Below, piece by piece: positions 1 through 6,530 of a DNA stretch of 14,627 nucleotides. The translations under genes and the position numbers were made by a program. The stretch is from CAYFMS01 sp964462325 (GTDB taxonomy: Bacteria > Patescibacteriota > Patescibacteriia > UBA9934): assembly GCA_964462325.1 (NCBI GenBank), contig CAYWYQ010000018.1, forward strand, positions 1-14,627, read 5' to 3'. How positions within the stretch are numbered: the stretch's first letter is position 1; each line of letters starts with the position of its first letter. The notes beneath the pieces are model-generated. The model did no database searches, was not told where the DNA came from, and saw only the letters and a list, made by a program, of their open reading frames with translations.

Positions 1-51
1 AGGTACGACGGTTTTCAAGACCGTTGCCTTCGACCGCTCAGCCACCTCTCC
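1..51 (-). tRNA. tRNA-Ser (anticodon UGA), 3' part cut off by window edge
   Basis: Read on the minus strand, the segment starts with acceptor half GGAGAGG, followed by TGGC, a D arm with GAGCGGTCGAAGGC, and an anticodon arm in which ACGGT and ACCGT flank the loop CTTGAAA. The anticodon TGA lies at 15-17 and reads UCA-type serine codons. The bases after the anticodon stem begin the long variable arm expected for a class II tRNA-Ser. The variable arm, T arm and 3' acceptor half lie outside the window. A plausible promoter sits just upstream (76-104). Confidence 0.93.
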
Positions 52-75
52 GTGTCTATCGTAAGCGGTGCGAAT

Positions 76-104
76 AGGGTACATTATTTTGCAAGAGAAA
101 TCAA
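76..104 (-). promoter_or_regulatory. Putative promoter of tRNA-Ser
   Basis: On the minus strand a TTGATT -35 element (99-104) and a TACCCT -10 element (76-81) are separated by 17 nt. The -10 lies 24 nt upstream of the tRNA 5' end, which leaves room for a short 5' leader removed by RNase P. Assignment is by consensus match only. Confidence 0.45.
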
Positions 105-110
105 GACCAA

Positions 111-134
111 AATAAAACCGACTGCATGAGCCGG
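111..134 (-). terminator. Intrinsic terminator downstream of the 140-508 gene
   Basis: On the minus strand CCGGCT-catgc-AGTCGG forms a 6-bp stem with one G-T wobble, followed by TTTTATT (plus-strand 111-117). It lies directly after the stop codon at 140-142 and before the tRNA promoter, so it separates the two transcription units. The stem is short, so efficiency may be modest. Confidence 0.5.
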
Positions 135-139
135 CACGT

Positions 140-508
140 TCAGAGAAAAAAATTACTTCCTCGTAATTTTCGCTCAAAGAAATGTCGATGTTCTTCTGGC
201 TCAATTCTTGATCCGTGAGCCCATTCGATGAATTGAAGAATCGAGAATCCATAATTAGGATTTGTGCAGTTTGAGCGCCATACCTGTTGCGCGCGGAATA
301 TCTGGACGCCGATGAGTTGATCAAAGTGCTTTGTTTTATACAGAAGACTTACACAGGCTGATATACTCTTTACCTCATAGCTTTGCATTCCGGGGATATA
401 TAGGAAGAGATCAAGATCGGTTATGTAGATCGAATCACCGAAAAATACAGCTGATTCGCTCCTTCTGCACAGTTCCCGAATACTCGTATTACTGGATCGA
501 TTTGCCAT
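140..508 (-). CDS. Hypothetical small protein, 122 aa
   Basis: I do not recognise this protein. The frame opens further upstream (an ATG at 526), but the ATG at 508 is preferred because GGAG lies 5 nt before it. The product begins MANRSSNTSIREL and ends in SNFFL. It is mixed in composition, with no signal peptide and no clear membrane helix; the segment around residues 23-40 (VFFGDSIYITDLDLFLYIPG) is hydrophobic but broken by charges. It has four cysteines but no CxxC pair. Support that it is real: a ribosome-binding site, a terminator right after the stop, and an operator-like palindrome (523-542) in the region shared with the divergent gene at 581. No homology is claimed, and it could still be a chance frame. 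Confidence 0.5.
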   Translation of the reverse strand: MANRSSNTSIRELCRRSESAVFFGDSIYITDLDLFLYIPGMQSYEVKSISACVSLLYKTKHFDQLIGVQIFRAQQVWRSNCTNPNYGFSILQFIEWAHGSRIEPEEHRHFFERKLRGSNFFL

Positions 509-522
509 GCGCACTCCAATGA

Positions 523-542
523 ACATACTGATGTTAGTATGT
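523..542. promoter_or_regulatory. Operator-like inverted repeat between divergent genes
   Basis: ACATACT-gatgtt-AGTATGT is a perfect 7-bp inverted repeat with a 6-nt centre. It lies in the 72-nt gap between the divergent genes at 508 and 581. On the minus strand it sits between weak promoter-like hexamers, a TTGTGC-like and a TATGTT-like element, so a bound regulator could control the 140-508 gene. It has no T tract and is not a terminator. The regulator is unknown. Confidence 0.4.
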
Positions 543-565
543 CATGCACAAGAATAGAAATGTTT

Positions 566-574
566 TGTTATAAT
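566..574 (+). promoter_or_regulatory. Extended -10 promoter placing the start site at or next to an ATG
   Basis: TGTTATAAT is a perfect TATAAT hexamer (569-574) with an upstream TG extended -10 motif (566-567). No good -35 is visible, as is common for extended -10 promoters. The ATG of the next gene (581) begins 6 nt after the hexamer, where transcription would normally start. The mRNA would therefore be leaderless or nearly so. Confidence 0.65.
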
Positions 575-580
575 AGGTTT

Positions 581-1090
581 ATGGAAAAGGAGAAGAAAAA
601 CAATGAACCTGATATTGACGCTGGCGATGCGCTTATTAGTTGGAAAACATGGGAATTCGAACCCTTCAATAGAGGGGTGCGTTGGTATGTATATGCATGT
701 ATTATTGGGATTGTATTGATGGTATATGCAGTACTCACAGTAAATCCAATTTTTGCCCTTATTATTTTAATGACAGGAGTACTTGTTTTGCTCAATAGCT
801 TTCGTAAACCAAAAAGAATTCAAATACATATTACGAATGCAGGTGTTGTTATTGGAGAAGATTTTCACGAATACAAAGATTTAAAAGATTTTTCTATCGT
901 GTACGATCCGCCAGTAACGACAGTGATGTATATTGATTTTCAATCTATTTGGAAACCGCTTATCTCAATTAATTTTGAACAAACCGACCCTATTTTTATT
1001 CGTGACACGTTGTTACATTTTATCGATGAGAATTTAGAGAGGGAAGAAGAACGTCTTTCAGACCTTGTACAAAAAGTGCATAAAATATAG
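581..1090 (+). CDS. Conserved-type two-helix membrane protein of unknown function, 169 aa
   Basis: The start is ATG 581 (MEKEKKNNEP); the frame is open 14 codons further up, but that stretch contains the -10 element. An acidic cytoplasmic-type N-terminus with the motif WKTWEFEPFNRG is followed by two adjacent membrane segments at roughly residues 35-55 and 57-73, a basic FRKPKR stop, and a soluble C-terminal domain of about 90 residues rich in beta-type segments. The end is a charged helix (ENLEREEERLSDL). Proteins of this layout are frequent in Patescibacteria genomes, from memory and without an established role. It is followed 35 nt later by recG on the same strand with no terminator between, so the two may be cotranscribed. 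No enzyme motif is visible. Confidence 0.8.
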   Translation: MEKEKKNNEPDIDAGDALISWKTWEFEPFNRGVRWYVYACIIGIVLMVYAVLTVNPIFALIILMTGVLVLLNSFRKPKRIQIHITNAGVVIGEDFHEYKDLKDFSIVYDPPVTTVMYIDFQSIWKPLISINFEQTDPIFIRDTLLHFIDENLEREEERLSDLVQKVHKI

Positions 1091-1107
1091 ATCAATGAAT
1101 CATTGAT
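1091..1107. repeat. Perfect 17-bp palindrome upstream of recG
   Basis: ATCAATGA-A-TCATTGAT has 8-bp arms around a single centre base. It begins immediately after the stop codon of the preceding gene and ends about 8 nt before the recG Shine-Dalgarno stretch. It lacks a T tract. It is the size and shape of a dimeric regulator site, or an RNA stem that could affect recG translation. Confidence 0.5.
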
Positions 1108-1125
1108 TGTAAGGGGACTTGATTA

Positions 1126-3234
1126 ATGAGAGAAAATCCCGTAGAATGGGCAATTATGCCTATAACTCTTGATACAGAAGTAAAACGCATTCCCGGTATT
1201 GGAGCAAAAAAAGCGTCTGATCTTTGCCGAATTGGCATTGTGACATTGCGTGATGCTCTTTTTGATTTCCCATTTCGATACGAAGATTTATCAAAAACTG
1301 CCACCATGGCTGCCGTTCAGCCTGGAAAAAAAATTACCGTTCGAGGAACGATAAAAACAATTCAAAACAGACGAAGTAAGAAGAATCCTCGCATGGTGAT
1401 AACGGAAGCAATCATCGCGGATGATACAGGTTCAATTAAGGCGGTGTGGTTTCATCAGGGATTTCTAACCAAAACACTCAAAACAGGGAAGCTTGTTTCT
1501 CTCTCTGGGAAGGTGGACACCGCTTACGGACTTTCTCTTGTAAATCCAGTGTATGAAATCATTGGATCTGCATCTGTCACAAAACACACGGGTCGTATTG
1601 TGCCAATATATCGTCTAGCTGGAGCGATGACGCAGAAGGTTCGAAGGCATTTAGCGGAAGTTGCCGTAAAGACAATGAATGGAGGAATGGACGATTGGTT
1701 GCCTGAATCAATTCGAAAACGAGAGAACTTTATTGGTTTGTCGGATGCGATTTGTAGCATGCATTTTCCAAATTCTAAGCATGAAGAAGAGCGAGCACTT
1801 GCACGACTCAAGTACGATGAATTTTTGTTGCATCAACTTTTGCACGGAAAAGCAAGGCGTGAACTGAAAAAAGAAATAGCAACGCAGATTCCGTTTAATG
1901 AAGAAATTGTAAAGGAAATGGTTGATAGTTTGCCATTTGAGTTAACCGGTGCACAGAAAAAATCTATTTGGGCCATTATTAAGGACATGAAACGAGATGA
2001 GCCGATGAATCGTTTACTTGAGGGAGATGTTGGAACTGGAAAAACAATTGTTGCCGCAATTGTGGCGAGGAATGTTGCTGCTTCTGGAGCGCAAACAGCG
2101 ATGCTTGCTCCCACGGAAATTTTGGCTGAACAGCATGCGAATAGCTTAAATGAAACATTTGGTGATTCCATGACGATTGCTGTCTTTACACGAACAAAGA
2201 GGCGGGTGGGGGACAAGGAAGTAACAAGGCAGCAGATGCTCGATGCATTGCAGAATGGAAAAATTGATTTAGTCATCGGGACGCATACACTATTGTCGGA
2301 CAAGGTACTCTTTAATCGCCTTGGATTTATTATCGTTGATGAGCAGCATAGATTTGGTGTGAAGCAGCGTAAGGCATTGAAAGACAGGGAAGGGGATGCA
2401 GATGGCATACCGCATCTCTTATCTATGACGGCAACACCGATTCCTCGTTCCCTTGCCCTTGTTTTATATGGGGATCTTGACCGGTCTTTGCTTGATGAAT
2501 ATCCCGTTGGACGAAAGTCAATTACAACATCTATTGTCACGAAGAATCGTGAGGAGCAGGTGTATCAAGGAATGCGTGATGAAATGGATGCAGGACATCA
2601 GGCATTTGTTGTCTGTCCTCTCATCGAAGAAAGTGATGCACTCGGTGTGCAATCAGTGAATGAAGTATACGAAGAATTCGAAAAGGGTCCATTCATGGCA
2701 TATAATATCGCCATGCTTCATGGAAAGATGAAAACAAAAGAAAAGGACGAAGTGATGGAGAAGTTTTCAAGTGGTGAAATAGATATGATTATTTCCACGA
2801 CCGTGGTAGAGGTCGGCGTCGATATACCAAATGCTACCATTATGTTTATTGAGGGTGCAGAACGTTTTGGATTAGCACAATTACATCAATTACGTGGACG
2901 TGTTGGTCGAAGTGACTTACAGAGTTTTTGCTATTTACATCCTTCTGATGAATTGAGTTCTCTTGCAAAAGAACGCTTACAGGCACTTGTACGTTCACAG
3001 AATGGATTTATGCTTGCAGATAAGGACTTAGAGCTTCGCGGGCCTGGAAATATTTTCGGAACAGAACAGAGCGGATTTGAGCAATTTAAATTAGGATCTT
3101 ATGCGGATATGGATCTTATTTCGCAAGCGCGAGATGATGCAAAAGATTTTTTGGATCAAGATCCTGATCTGAATACCTGGCCCCTTATGAAGCAGCGAGT
3201 TGAAGAGTATGTTGCAGAAGTACACTTTGAATAA
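1126..3234 (+). CDS. recG: ATP-dependent DNA helicase RecG, 702 aa
   Basis: RecG is a superfamily 2 helicase that remodels stalled replication forks and branch-migrates Holliday junctions. Visible features, in order: a helix-hairpin-helix-like IPGIGAKKA near residue 24; the OB-fold wedge domain around residues 65-150; Walker A GDVGTGKT (300-307); the DEAD-box variant DEQH (405-408) in IIVDEQHRFGVKQR; motif III SMTATPIPRS; and a helicase C-terminal domain with VGVDIPNATIM and QLRGRVGRSD. The C-terminal wedge-contact part is present (DLELRGPGNIFGTEQSG). Length is close to the usual 690-700 aa. The start at 1126 has AAGGGGA about 9 nt upstream; an internal ATG at 1156 (MPITLDTEV) is an alternative that fits the family start. 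An intrinsic terminator follows directly. Confidence 0.97.
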   Translation: MRENPVEWAIMPITLDTEVKRIPGIGAKKASDLCRIGIVTLRDALFDFPFRYEDLSKTATMAAVQPGKKITVRGTIKTIQNRRSKKNPRMVITEAIIADDTGSIKAVWFHQGFLTKTLKTGKLVSLSGKVDTAYGLSLVNPVYEIIGSASVTKHTGRIVPIYRLAGAMTQKVRRHLAEVAVKTMNGGMDDWLPESIRKRENFIGLSDAICSMHFPNSKHEEERALARLKYDEFLLHQLLHGKARRELKKEIATQIPFNEEIVKEMVDSLPFELTGAQKKSIWAIIKDMKRDEPMNRLLEGDVGTGKTIVAAIVARNVAASGAQTAMLAPTEILAEQHANSLNETFGDSMTIAVFTRTKRRVGDKEVTRQQMLDALQNGKIDLVIGTHTLLSDKVLFNRLGFIIVDEQHRFGVKQRKALKDREGDADGIPHLLSMTATPIPRSLALVLYGDLDRSLLDEYPVGRKSITTSIVTKNREEQVYQGMRDEMDAGHQAFVVCPLIEESDALGVQSVNEVYEEFEKGPFMAYNIAMLHGKMKTKEKDEVMEKFSSGEIDMIISTTVVEVGVDIPNATIMFIEGAERFGLAQLHQLRGRVGRSDLQSFCYLHPSDELSSLAKERLQALVRSQNGFMLADKDLELRGPGNIFGTEQSGFEQFKLGSYADMDLISQARDDAKDFLDQDPDLNTWPLMKQRVEEYVAEVHFE

Positions 3235-3239
3235 AAACA

Positions 3240-3262
3240 ATGCCCGAAAGGGCATTTTTTTT
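3240..3262 (+). terminator. Intrinsic terminator of recG
   Basis: ATGCCC-gaaa-GGGCAT forms a 6-bp stem closed by a stable GNRA tetraloop (GAAA), followed by a run of eight or nine T. It starts 6 nt after the recG stop. The convergent gene from the right has its own hairpin at 3316-3353. Confidence 0.92.
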
Positions 3263-3304
3263 AGAGGAAGTTACGCTCTTTGCAAAAGGCATTGAACACG
3301 CAAT

Positions 3305-3353
3305 AAAAAATCACCTTCCGAGCCTAAGTGCCGTTCGACACTTAGGCTCGGAA
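3305..3353 (-). terminator. Long hairpin terminator of the PaaX/Cas2-like gene, overlapping its stop codon
   Basis: A 15-bp perfect inverted repeat (3316-3330 with 3339-3353, 8-nt loop) forms the stem. On the minus strand it is followed by ggtga and then TTTTTTA. The left arm, in minus-strand reading, contains the last codons and the TAA stop of the gene ending at 3342. The 5-nt spacer before the T run is longer than ideal, so termination may be incomplete. It also offers a stable 3' end to the long right-to-left operon. Confidence 0.75.
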
Positions 3354-3875
3354 ACGGTTCAATCTTTTCGCTTTATATACGATCACCCACTGCTGGGCGT
3401 TTGTAGAATGTAAAAGATTACTAAGGTGATCACCAACGTCAAACGGCGATATCCAAACACTACGTTGTATATTTATAAATCCCGCCTCTTTGAGAAATTC
3501 TCTCAGTTTTTTTCTTAAGCTTCGTTCCGTCTCTGGAATGTCAAATACCACAAGGGTACATTCATTATCGTCTAATAGATCAGCAACAAGCACCTTCCTT
3601 CGAAAGTATTCAATAGCACCCGCTTCTGTTAGAAGTATTGAATATGCATCAGAGGTCTTTGCTACTTGAATGAGTTTTTTTGTCTGTAATTTATTAAATG
3701 CACGTCTGTACGCATGTTCTTCTTTCGAATTTCTAAATCTTCTCATGGTTTCGATACCGTAATAAAGGGTAGGGCCGGGCTTGTAACCAAAAGTCATAAA
3801 TAAATCAAGTGTATCGACAACCTCTTCCAGTACCCGCACTGTTAATGAATTTTTACCAAGATGTCTTTTCCGCAT
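3342..3875 (-). CDS. PaaX-like protein: winged helix plus Cas2-like domain, 177 aa
   Basis: The N-terminal half (about 35-90) resembles a winged helix, with IETMRRFRNSKEEHAYRRAFNKL as recognition-type helices and a basic loop. The C-terminal half (about 105-172) has the ferredoxin-like pattern of the Cas2-like domain in PaaX-type regulators: strand CTLVVFDIPE (106-115), helix ERSLRKKLREFLKEAGF, then the signature QRSVWISP (137-144) and a final strand WVIVYKA. PaaX itself represses phenylacetate catabolism, but no such genes are here, so only the fold is assigned. Orphan proteins of this kind occur in many Patescibacteria. There is no CRISPR array or other Cas gene. It lies 26 nt after radA on the same strand, without a recognisable ribosome-binding site. 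Probable role: DNA- or RNA-binding regulator; ligand and target unknown. Confidence 0.75.
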   Translation of the reverse strand: MRKRHLGKNSLTVRVLEEVVDTLDLFMTFGYKPGPTLYYGIETMRRFRNSKEEHAYRRAFNKLQTKKLIQVAKTSDAYSILLTEAGAIEYFRRKVLVADLLDDNECTLVVFDIPETERSLRKKLREFLKEAGFINIQRSVWISPFDVGDHLSNLLHSTNAQQWVIVYKAKRLNRFRA

Positions 3876-3901
3876 ATAAGTGACGATCGCGACTTAAGTG
3901 G

Positions 3902-5218
3902 TTATTTTTTTGGTGTGAAAGCTTCTTTAAGAGTTTTAGCGACTTTTGGTGTAATGATATTTTTAAATCCCATACGCTCTACTTCGTGAATGCGTTTATC
4001 TAAAAAGGGAACTTTTCTTAATTCTCCGGACAGTCCTACTTCGCCAATATACACACTATTTGCTTTTGGTAATTTTTCTTGAAAACTAGAAATGATCGCT
4101 CCGATGACGGCAAGATCGGCAGCGGTCTCTTTTATCTTCATTCCACCAATAACATTCACGTACACATCATGAGCACTCAAATTAATTCCGGCTCGCTTAC
4201 TGATAATTGCAAGCAACATATGAAGTCGCGCATCATCTATGCCACTTGCTTTCCGGATAGGGTTTGGATAAAAACTCTGGTCCACCAGTGCCTGAATCTC
4301 TACTAAGAATGGCCTATTTCCTTCCATGACACATGTGATAACTGACCCAGGTCCGTCCACGCGCTCTTCTAAAAATCGCTCAGATGGATTCGCAACCGGC
4401 TCCATGCCTTTTGCTGTCATTTCAAATACACCAATTTCATCTGTACTTCCAAATCTATTCTTTGCAATATGCATCATGCGATAACTTGTCTTTCTATCGC
4501 CTTCAAGTGTAATAACAGTATCGACAAGATGCTCGAGGGTTTTTGGTCCAGCGACAGAACCTTGTTTTGTGACCTGACCAATAAGTAAAATAGGAATATT
4601 TTTTGATTTTGCAAATCCGATTAATTGCGCGGTTGCCGTTCGTACGCCGGCAGGGGACCCAGGCGCATGATCTGTTTCAGACGGAATCATGGTTTGTATT
4701 GAATCAACAATAAGTAATTGTGGCTGCAGTGAATCTGCTGCGGCGATAATAGACCCAATGTCTACCGTATTTGAAAATGATATGTCATCTGGAGTTATCC
4801 CAAGACGCTCAAATCTCATGAGTACTTGGCCCTCTGACTCTTCTCCGGAGACATAAAAAACAGGTTTTTTGTATTTTTGAGCCAGGGAAGAAGCAATTTG
4901 CGCAACAAGAGTTGATTTTCCAATTCCAGGTTCGCCGGCAAGGAGGGTGAGGGATCCTGGAACAATACCGCCCGACAAGACCCGGTCAAGCTCATCGATT
5001 CCAATTTTTACATGCTCCGCTTTTACATTTTTCGCATTTGAAAGATCTAGAATAGGAGCAGCTTTTACAGCTCCTCCCTTTGATTTTTTTGTTGTAGCAC
5101 CTATTTGAGCTGGTTCTGTTCCTTGAGCTTGCTCTTCAATTGTGCCCCATTTACCACATTCAGAACATCTACCTTGCCACTTTAAGCTTTGCGCATCGCA
5201 ATGTGTACATGAATACAT
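3902..5218 (-). CDS. radA: DNA repair protein RadA, 438 aa
   Basis: RadA (Sms) is a RecA-like ATPase that drives branch migration during recombination and repair. The N-terminal zinc finger has CxxC at C4/C7 and C18/C21 (CTHC, CSEC). Walker A is GEPGIGKS (95-102), the RadA-specific KNRFG is at 253-257, and the C-terminal Lon-like domain follows (VNVIGGMKIKETAADLAVI region). Length is normal. The chosen start is ATG 5218, one base after the TAA of the upstream gene (TAAtATG), which places the zinc finger at the usual distance. A GTG nine codons upstream (5245) is in frame but abuts an AGGAGG with no spacing. Translation probably depends on reinitiation after the upstream gene. Confidence 0.96.
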   Translation of the reverse strand: MYSCTHCDAQSLKWQGRCSECGKWGTIEEQAQGTEPAQIGATTKKSKGGAVKAAPILDLSNAKNVKAEHVKIGIDELDRVLSGGIVPGSLTLLAGEPGIGKSTLVAQIASSLAQKYKKPVFYVSGEESEGQVLMRFERLGITPDDISFSNTVDIGSIIAAADSLQPQLLIVDSIQTMIPSETDHAPGSPAGVRTATAQLIGFAKSKNIPILLIGQVTKQGSVAGPKTLEHLVDTVITLEGDRKTSYRMMHIAKNRFGSTDEIGVFEMTAKGMEPVANPSERFLEERVDGPGSVITCVMEGNRPFLVEIQALVDQSFYPNPIRKASGIDDARLHMLLAIISKRAGINLSAHDVYVNVIGGMKIKETAADLAVIGAIISSFQEKLPKANSVYIGEVGLSGELRKVPFLDKRIHEVERMGFKNIITPKVAKTLKEAFTPKK

Positions 5219-5219
5219 A

Positions 5220-6530
5220 TTAATTATGACAAGTGAGTAAGTCACCTCCTTTTATAAAGGACATATGTACATGTGGCCCCAAGGTATTGCCGGATTGCTG
5301 CCAGGGTTGACAGCTGCATGATTCATTTGAATACGGATCAGAACATGATGTACCTGAAATAGTGCATTTGTCCGATTGGGACCAGTTTGAAGGAGGGGTT
5401 TGACCTGCGCAACAAGCGCCACCAACATGACCGATTACATCACCACGATTAACTTTTGACCCATTATTTATAGGTTGATTGACTTCATTGAGAAAATCCT
5501 TCACATGACAGATAGTGATTTGTGCATCACTAGCAATGAGTCGTATTCTATTTCCACATCTGTCATTTTCATTATCCGTACCCTGCTGAAAGGTAACAGT
5601 CCCATCGAAAGATGCATAAATATTTGAACCAAAAGTAGCAGGATAATCAAGATCACGAATCTCCTTAAAGTTATACAACTCTTCTTTGAAGTGATAATTA
5701 CATGAATAGGGTGTTTTTGTTGGTGAATCAATTCCTCCTTCTATGCTACATGTCCCGCTTTTTTTTGCATTTGCTTCTGCCTCTGCGCAACTTGCTGCAT
5801 CTCCTCCGCCTGGCGCTCCTTCCTCGCCAAGTGTTGAGCTTAAGGGTATTGCATCGATGCTTTTTATGGTCAAAGCATTAAAATTTGTAAGTCTTGGATC
5901 TATCAGTGTAGTAATTGCTGCTACAAGCAGAATGACGACAATACTTAAAATAGCTTTTCCAATTCGTTCCTTTGCTTGACCGACCTTTCCGGCATCTCCT
6001 CGCGCCATCATCCATTGAAGGCCGGCGACCATAATCATGATAATGGAAATAACAGACGCAAAAACAAGCAAAAGTTGATAGATGGCATTTACATATTCAC
6101 CAATAAAATTCTGACTAAAGGTAAGTCCAGGAATGGGGACTGCAAGATTCGGTACTTGTGCCTCTGGTTTTGGTATTTCAGACACTTCTTCACCAAGCGG
6201 GATGTATGTGTCTGGATCGGTTACAGATCCGGCTGCAAGCGTCTCTATTCCATTATCAAGACATTGCACTTCATAACTTGCAGCTCCAGGTGTTGTACGT
6301 GTTAAATCAAAACAAAGATCATTGCAGAGGCTACCTGCAATGTCTAAAGTATCTCCTGCCGCGATAACATTTGCAGTGAATGCAAATTGGTCACTATCCG
6401 TGGGAGTGATACTACTTTCCGAAGATGAACATTCGCAAACAAATTCATTGCAGGAAAAAGACTGGGCAAAGAGTGTTTGCGTAGGAATAAATGTACAGAG
6501 GAGCATCAGACTTATAAGAAGTCGTTTCAT
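5220..6530 (-). CDS. Exported VirB2/TrbC-like protein with degenerate M23 (LytM) domain, 436 aa
   Basis: Domain order: signal peptide at 1-22 (MKRLLISLML… ending LFAQ); a Cys-rich exported segment to about 130; a pilin-type two-helix block (about 148-171 and 193-210) with the loop ARGDAGKVGQAKERIGKA typical of VirB2/TrbC-like proteins; a Gly/Ala linker; and an M23 peptidase-like domain at about 275-430. In the M23 domain D295, fourteen residues before the DG of SFDGTV (as in LytM), and H420/H422 (GPHVHMSF) are present, but the first zinc His, expected four residues before D295, is Ile291. H342 in ICHVKD may match a further active-site His. It is therefore probably a non-hydrolytic wall-binding or activator domain. 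The mature part has 18 Cys, and a DsbA-like gene precedes it with a 4-nt ATGA overlap. Location: inner membrane with outside domains. The exact role is unknown. Confidence 0.82.
   Translation of the reverse strand: MKRLLISLMLLCTFIPTQTLFAQSFSCNEFVCECSSSESSITPTDSDQFAFTANVIAAGDTLDIAGSLCNDLCFDLTRTTPGAASYEVQCLDNGIETLAAGSVTDPDTYIPLGEEVSEIPKPEAQVPNLAVPIPGLTFSQNFIGEYVNAIYQLLLVFASVISIIMIMVAGLQWMMARGDAGKVGQAKERIGKAILSIVVILLVAAITTLIDPRLTNFNALTIKSIDAIPLSSTLGEEGAPGGGDAASCAEAEANAKKSGTCSIEGGIDSPTKTPYSCNYHFKEELYNFKEIRDLDYPATFGSNIYASFDGTVTFQQGTDNENDRCGNRIRLIASDAQITICHVKDFLNEVNQPINNGSKVNRGDVIGHVGGACCAGQTPPSNWSQSDKCTISGTSCSDPYSNESCSCQPWQQSGNTLGPHVHMSFIKGGDLLTCHN

Noticed and set aside
140..142. Recoding of TGA as glycine, as in some CPR lineages
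   Set aside because: TGA closes several genes at sensible ends with coupled or overlapping starts, and no gene needs read-through of TGA.
331..522. 63-aa plus-strand frame opposite the 140-508 gene
   Set aside because: No ribosome-binding site or promoter; the opposite strand has a Shine-Dalgarno site and a terminator.
1833..2540. 235-aa minus-strand open frame inside recG
   Set aside because: It is antisense to helicase motifs, Ser/Cys-rich without a domain pattern, and has no start signals.
3342..3875. CRISPR-Cas locus suggested by the Cas2-like domain
   Set aside because: No repeat-spacer array and no cas1 or other cas gene in the window; the winged helix plus Cas2-like layout fits PaaX-type proteins.
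5976..6305. Plus-strand open frames opposite the pilin/M23 gene
   Set aside because: They are shadows of the coupled minus-strand genes and lack ribosome-binding sites and recognisable content.
5220..6530. Active M23 endopeptidase
   Set aside because: The first zinc-binding His of HxxxD is Ile291 when aligned to the conserved Asp and DG spacing, so full activity is not supported.
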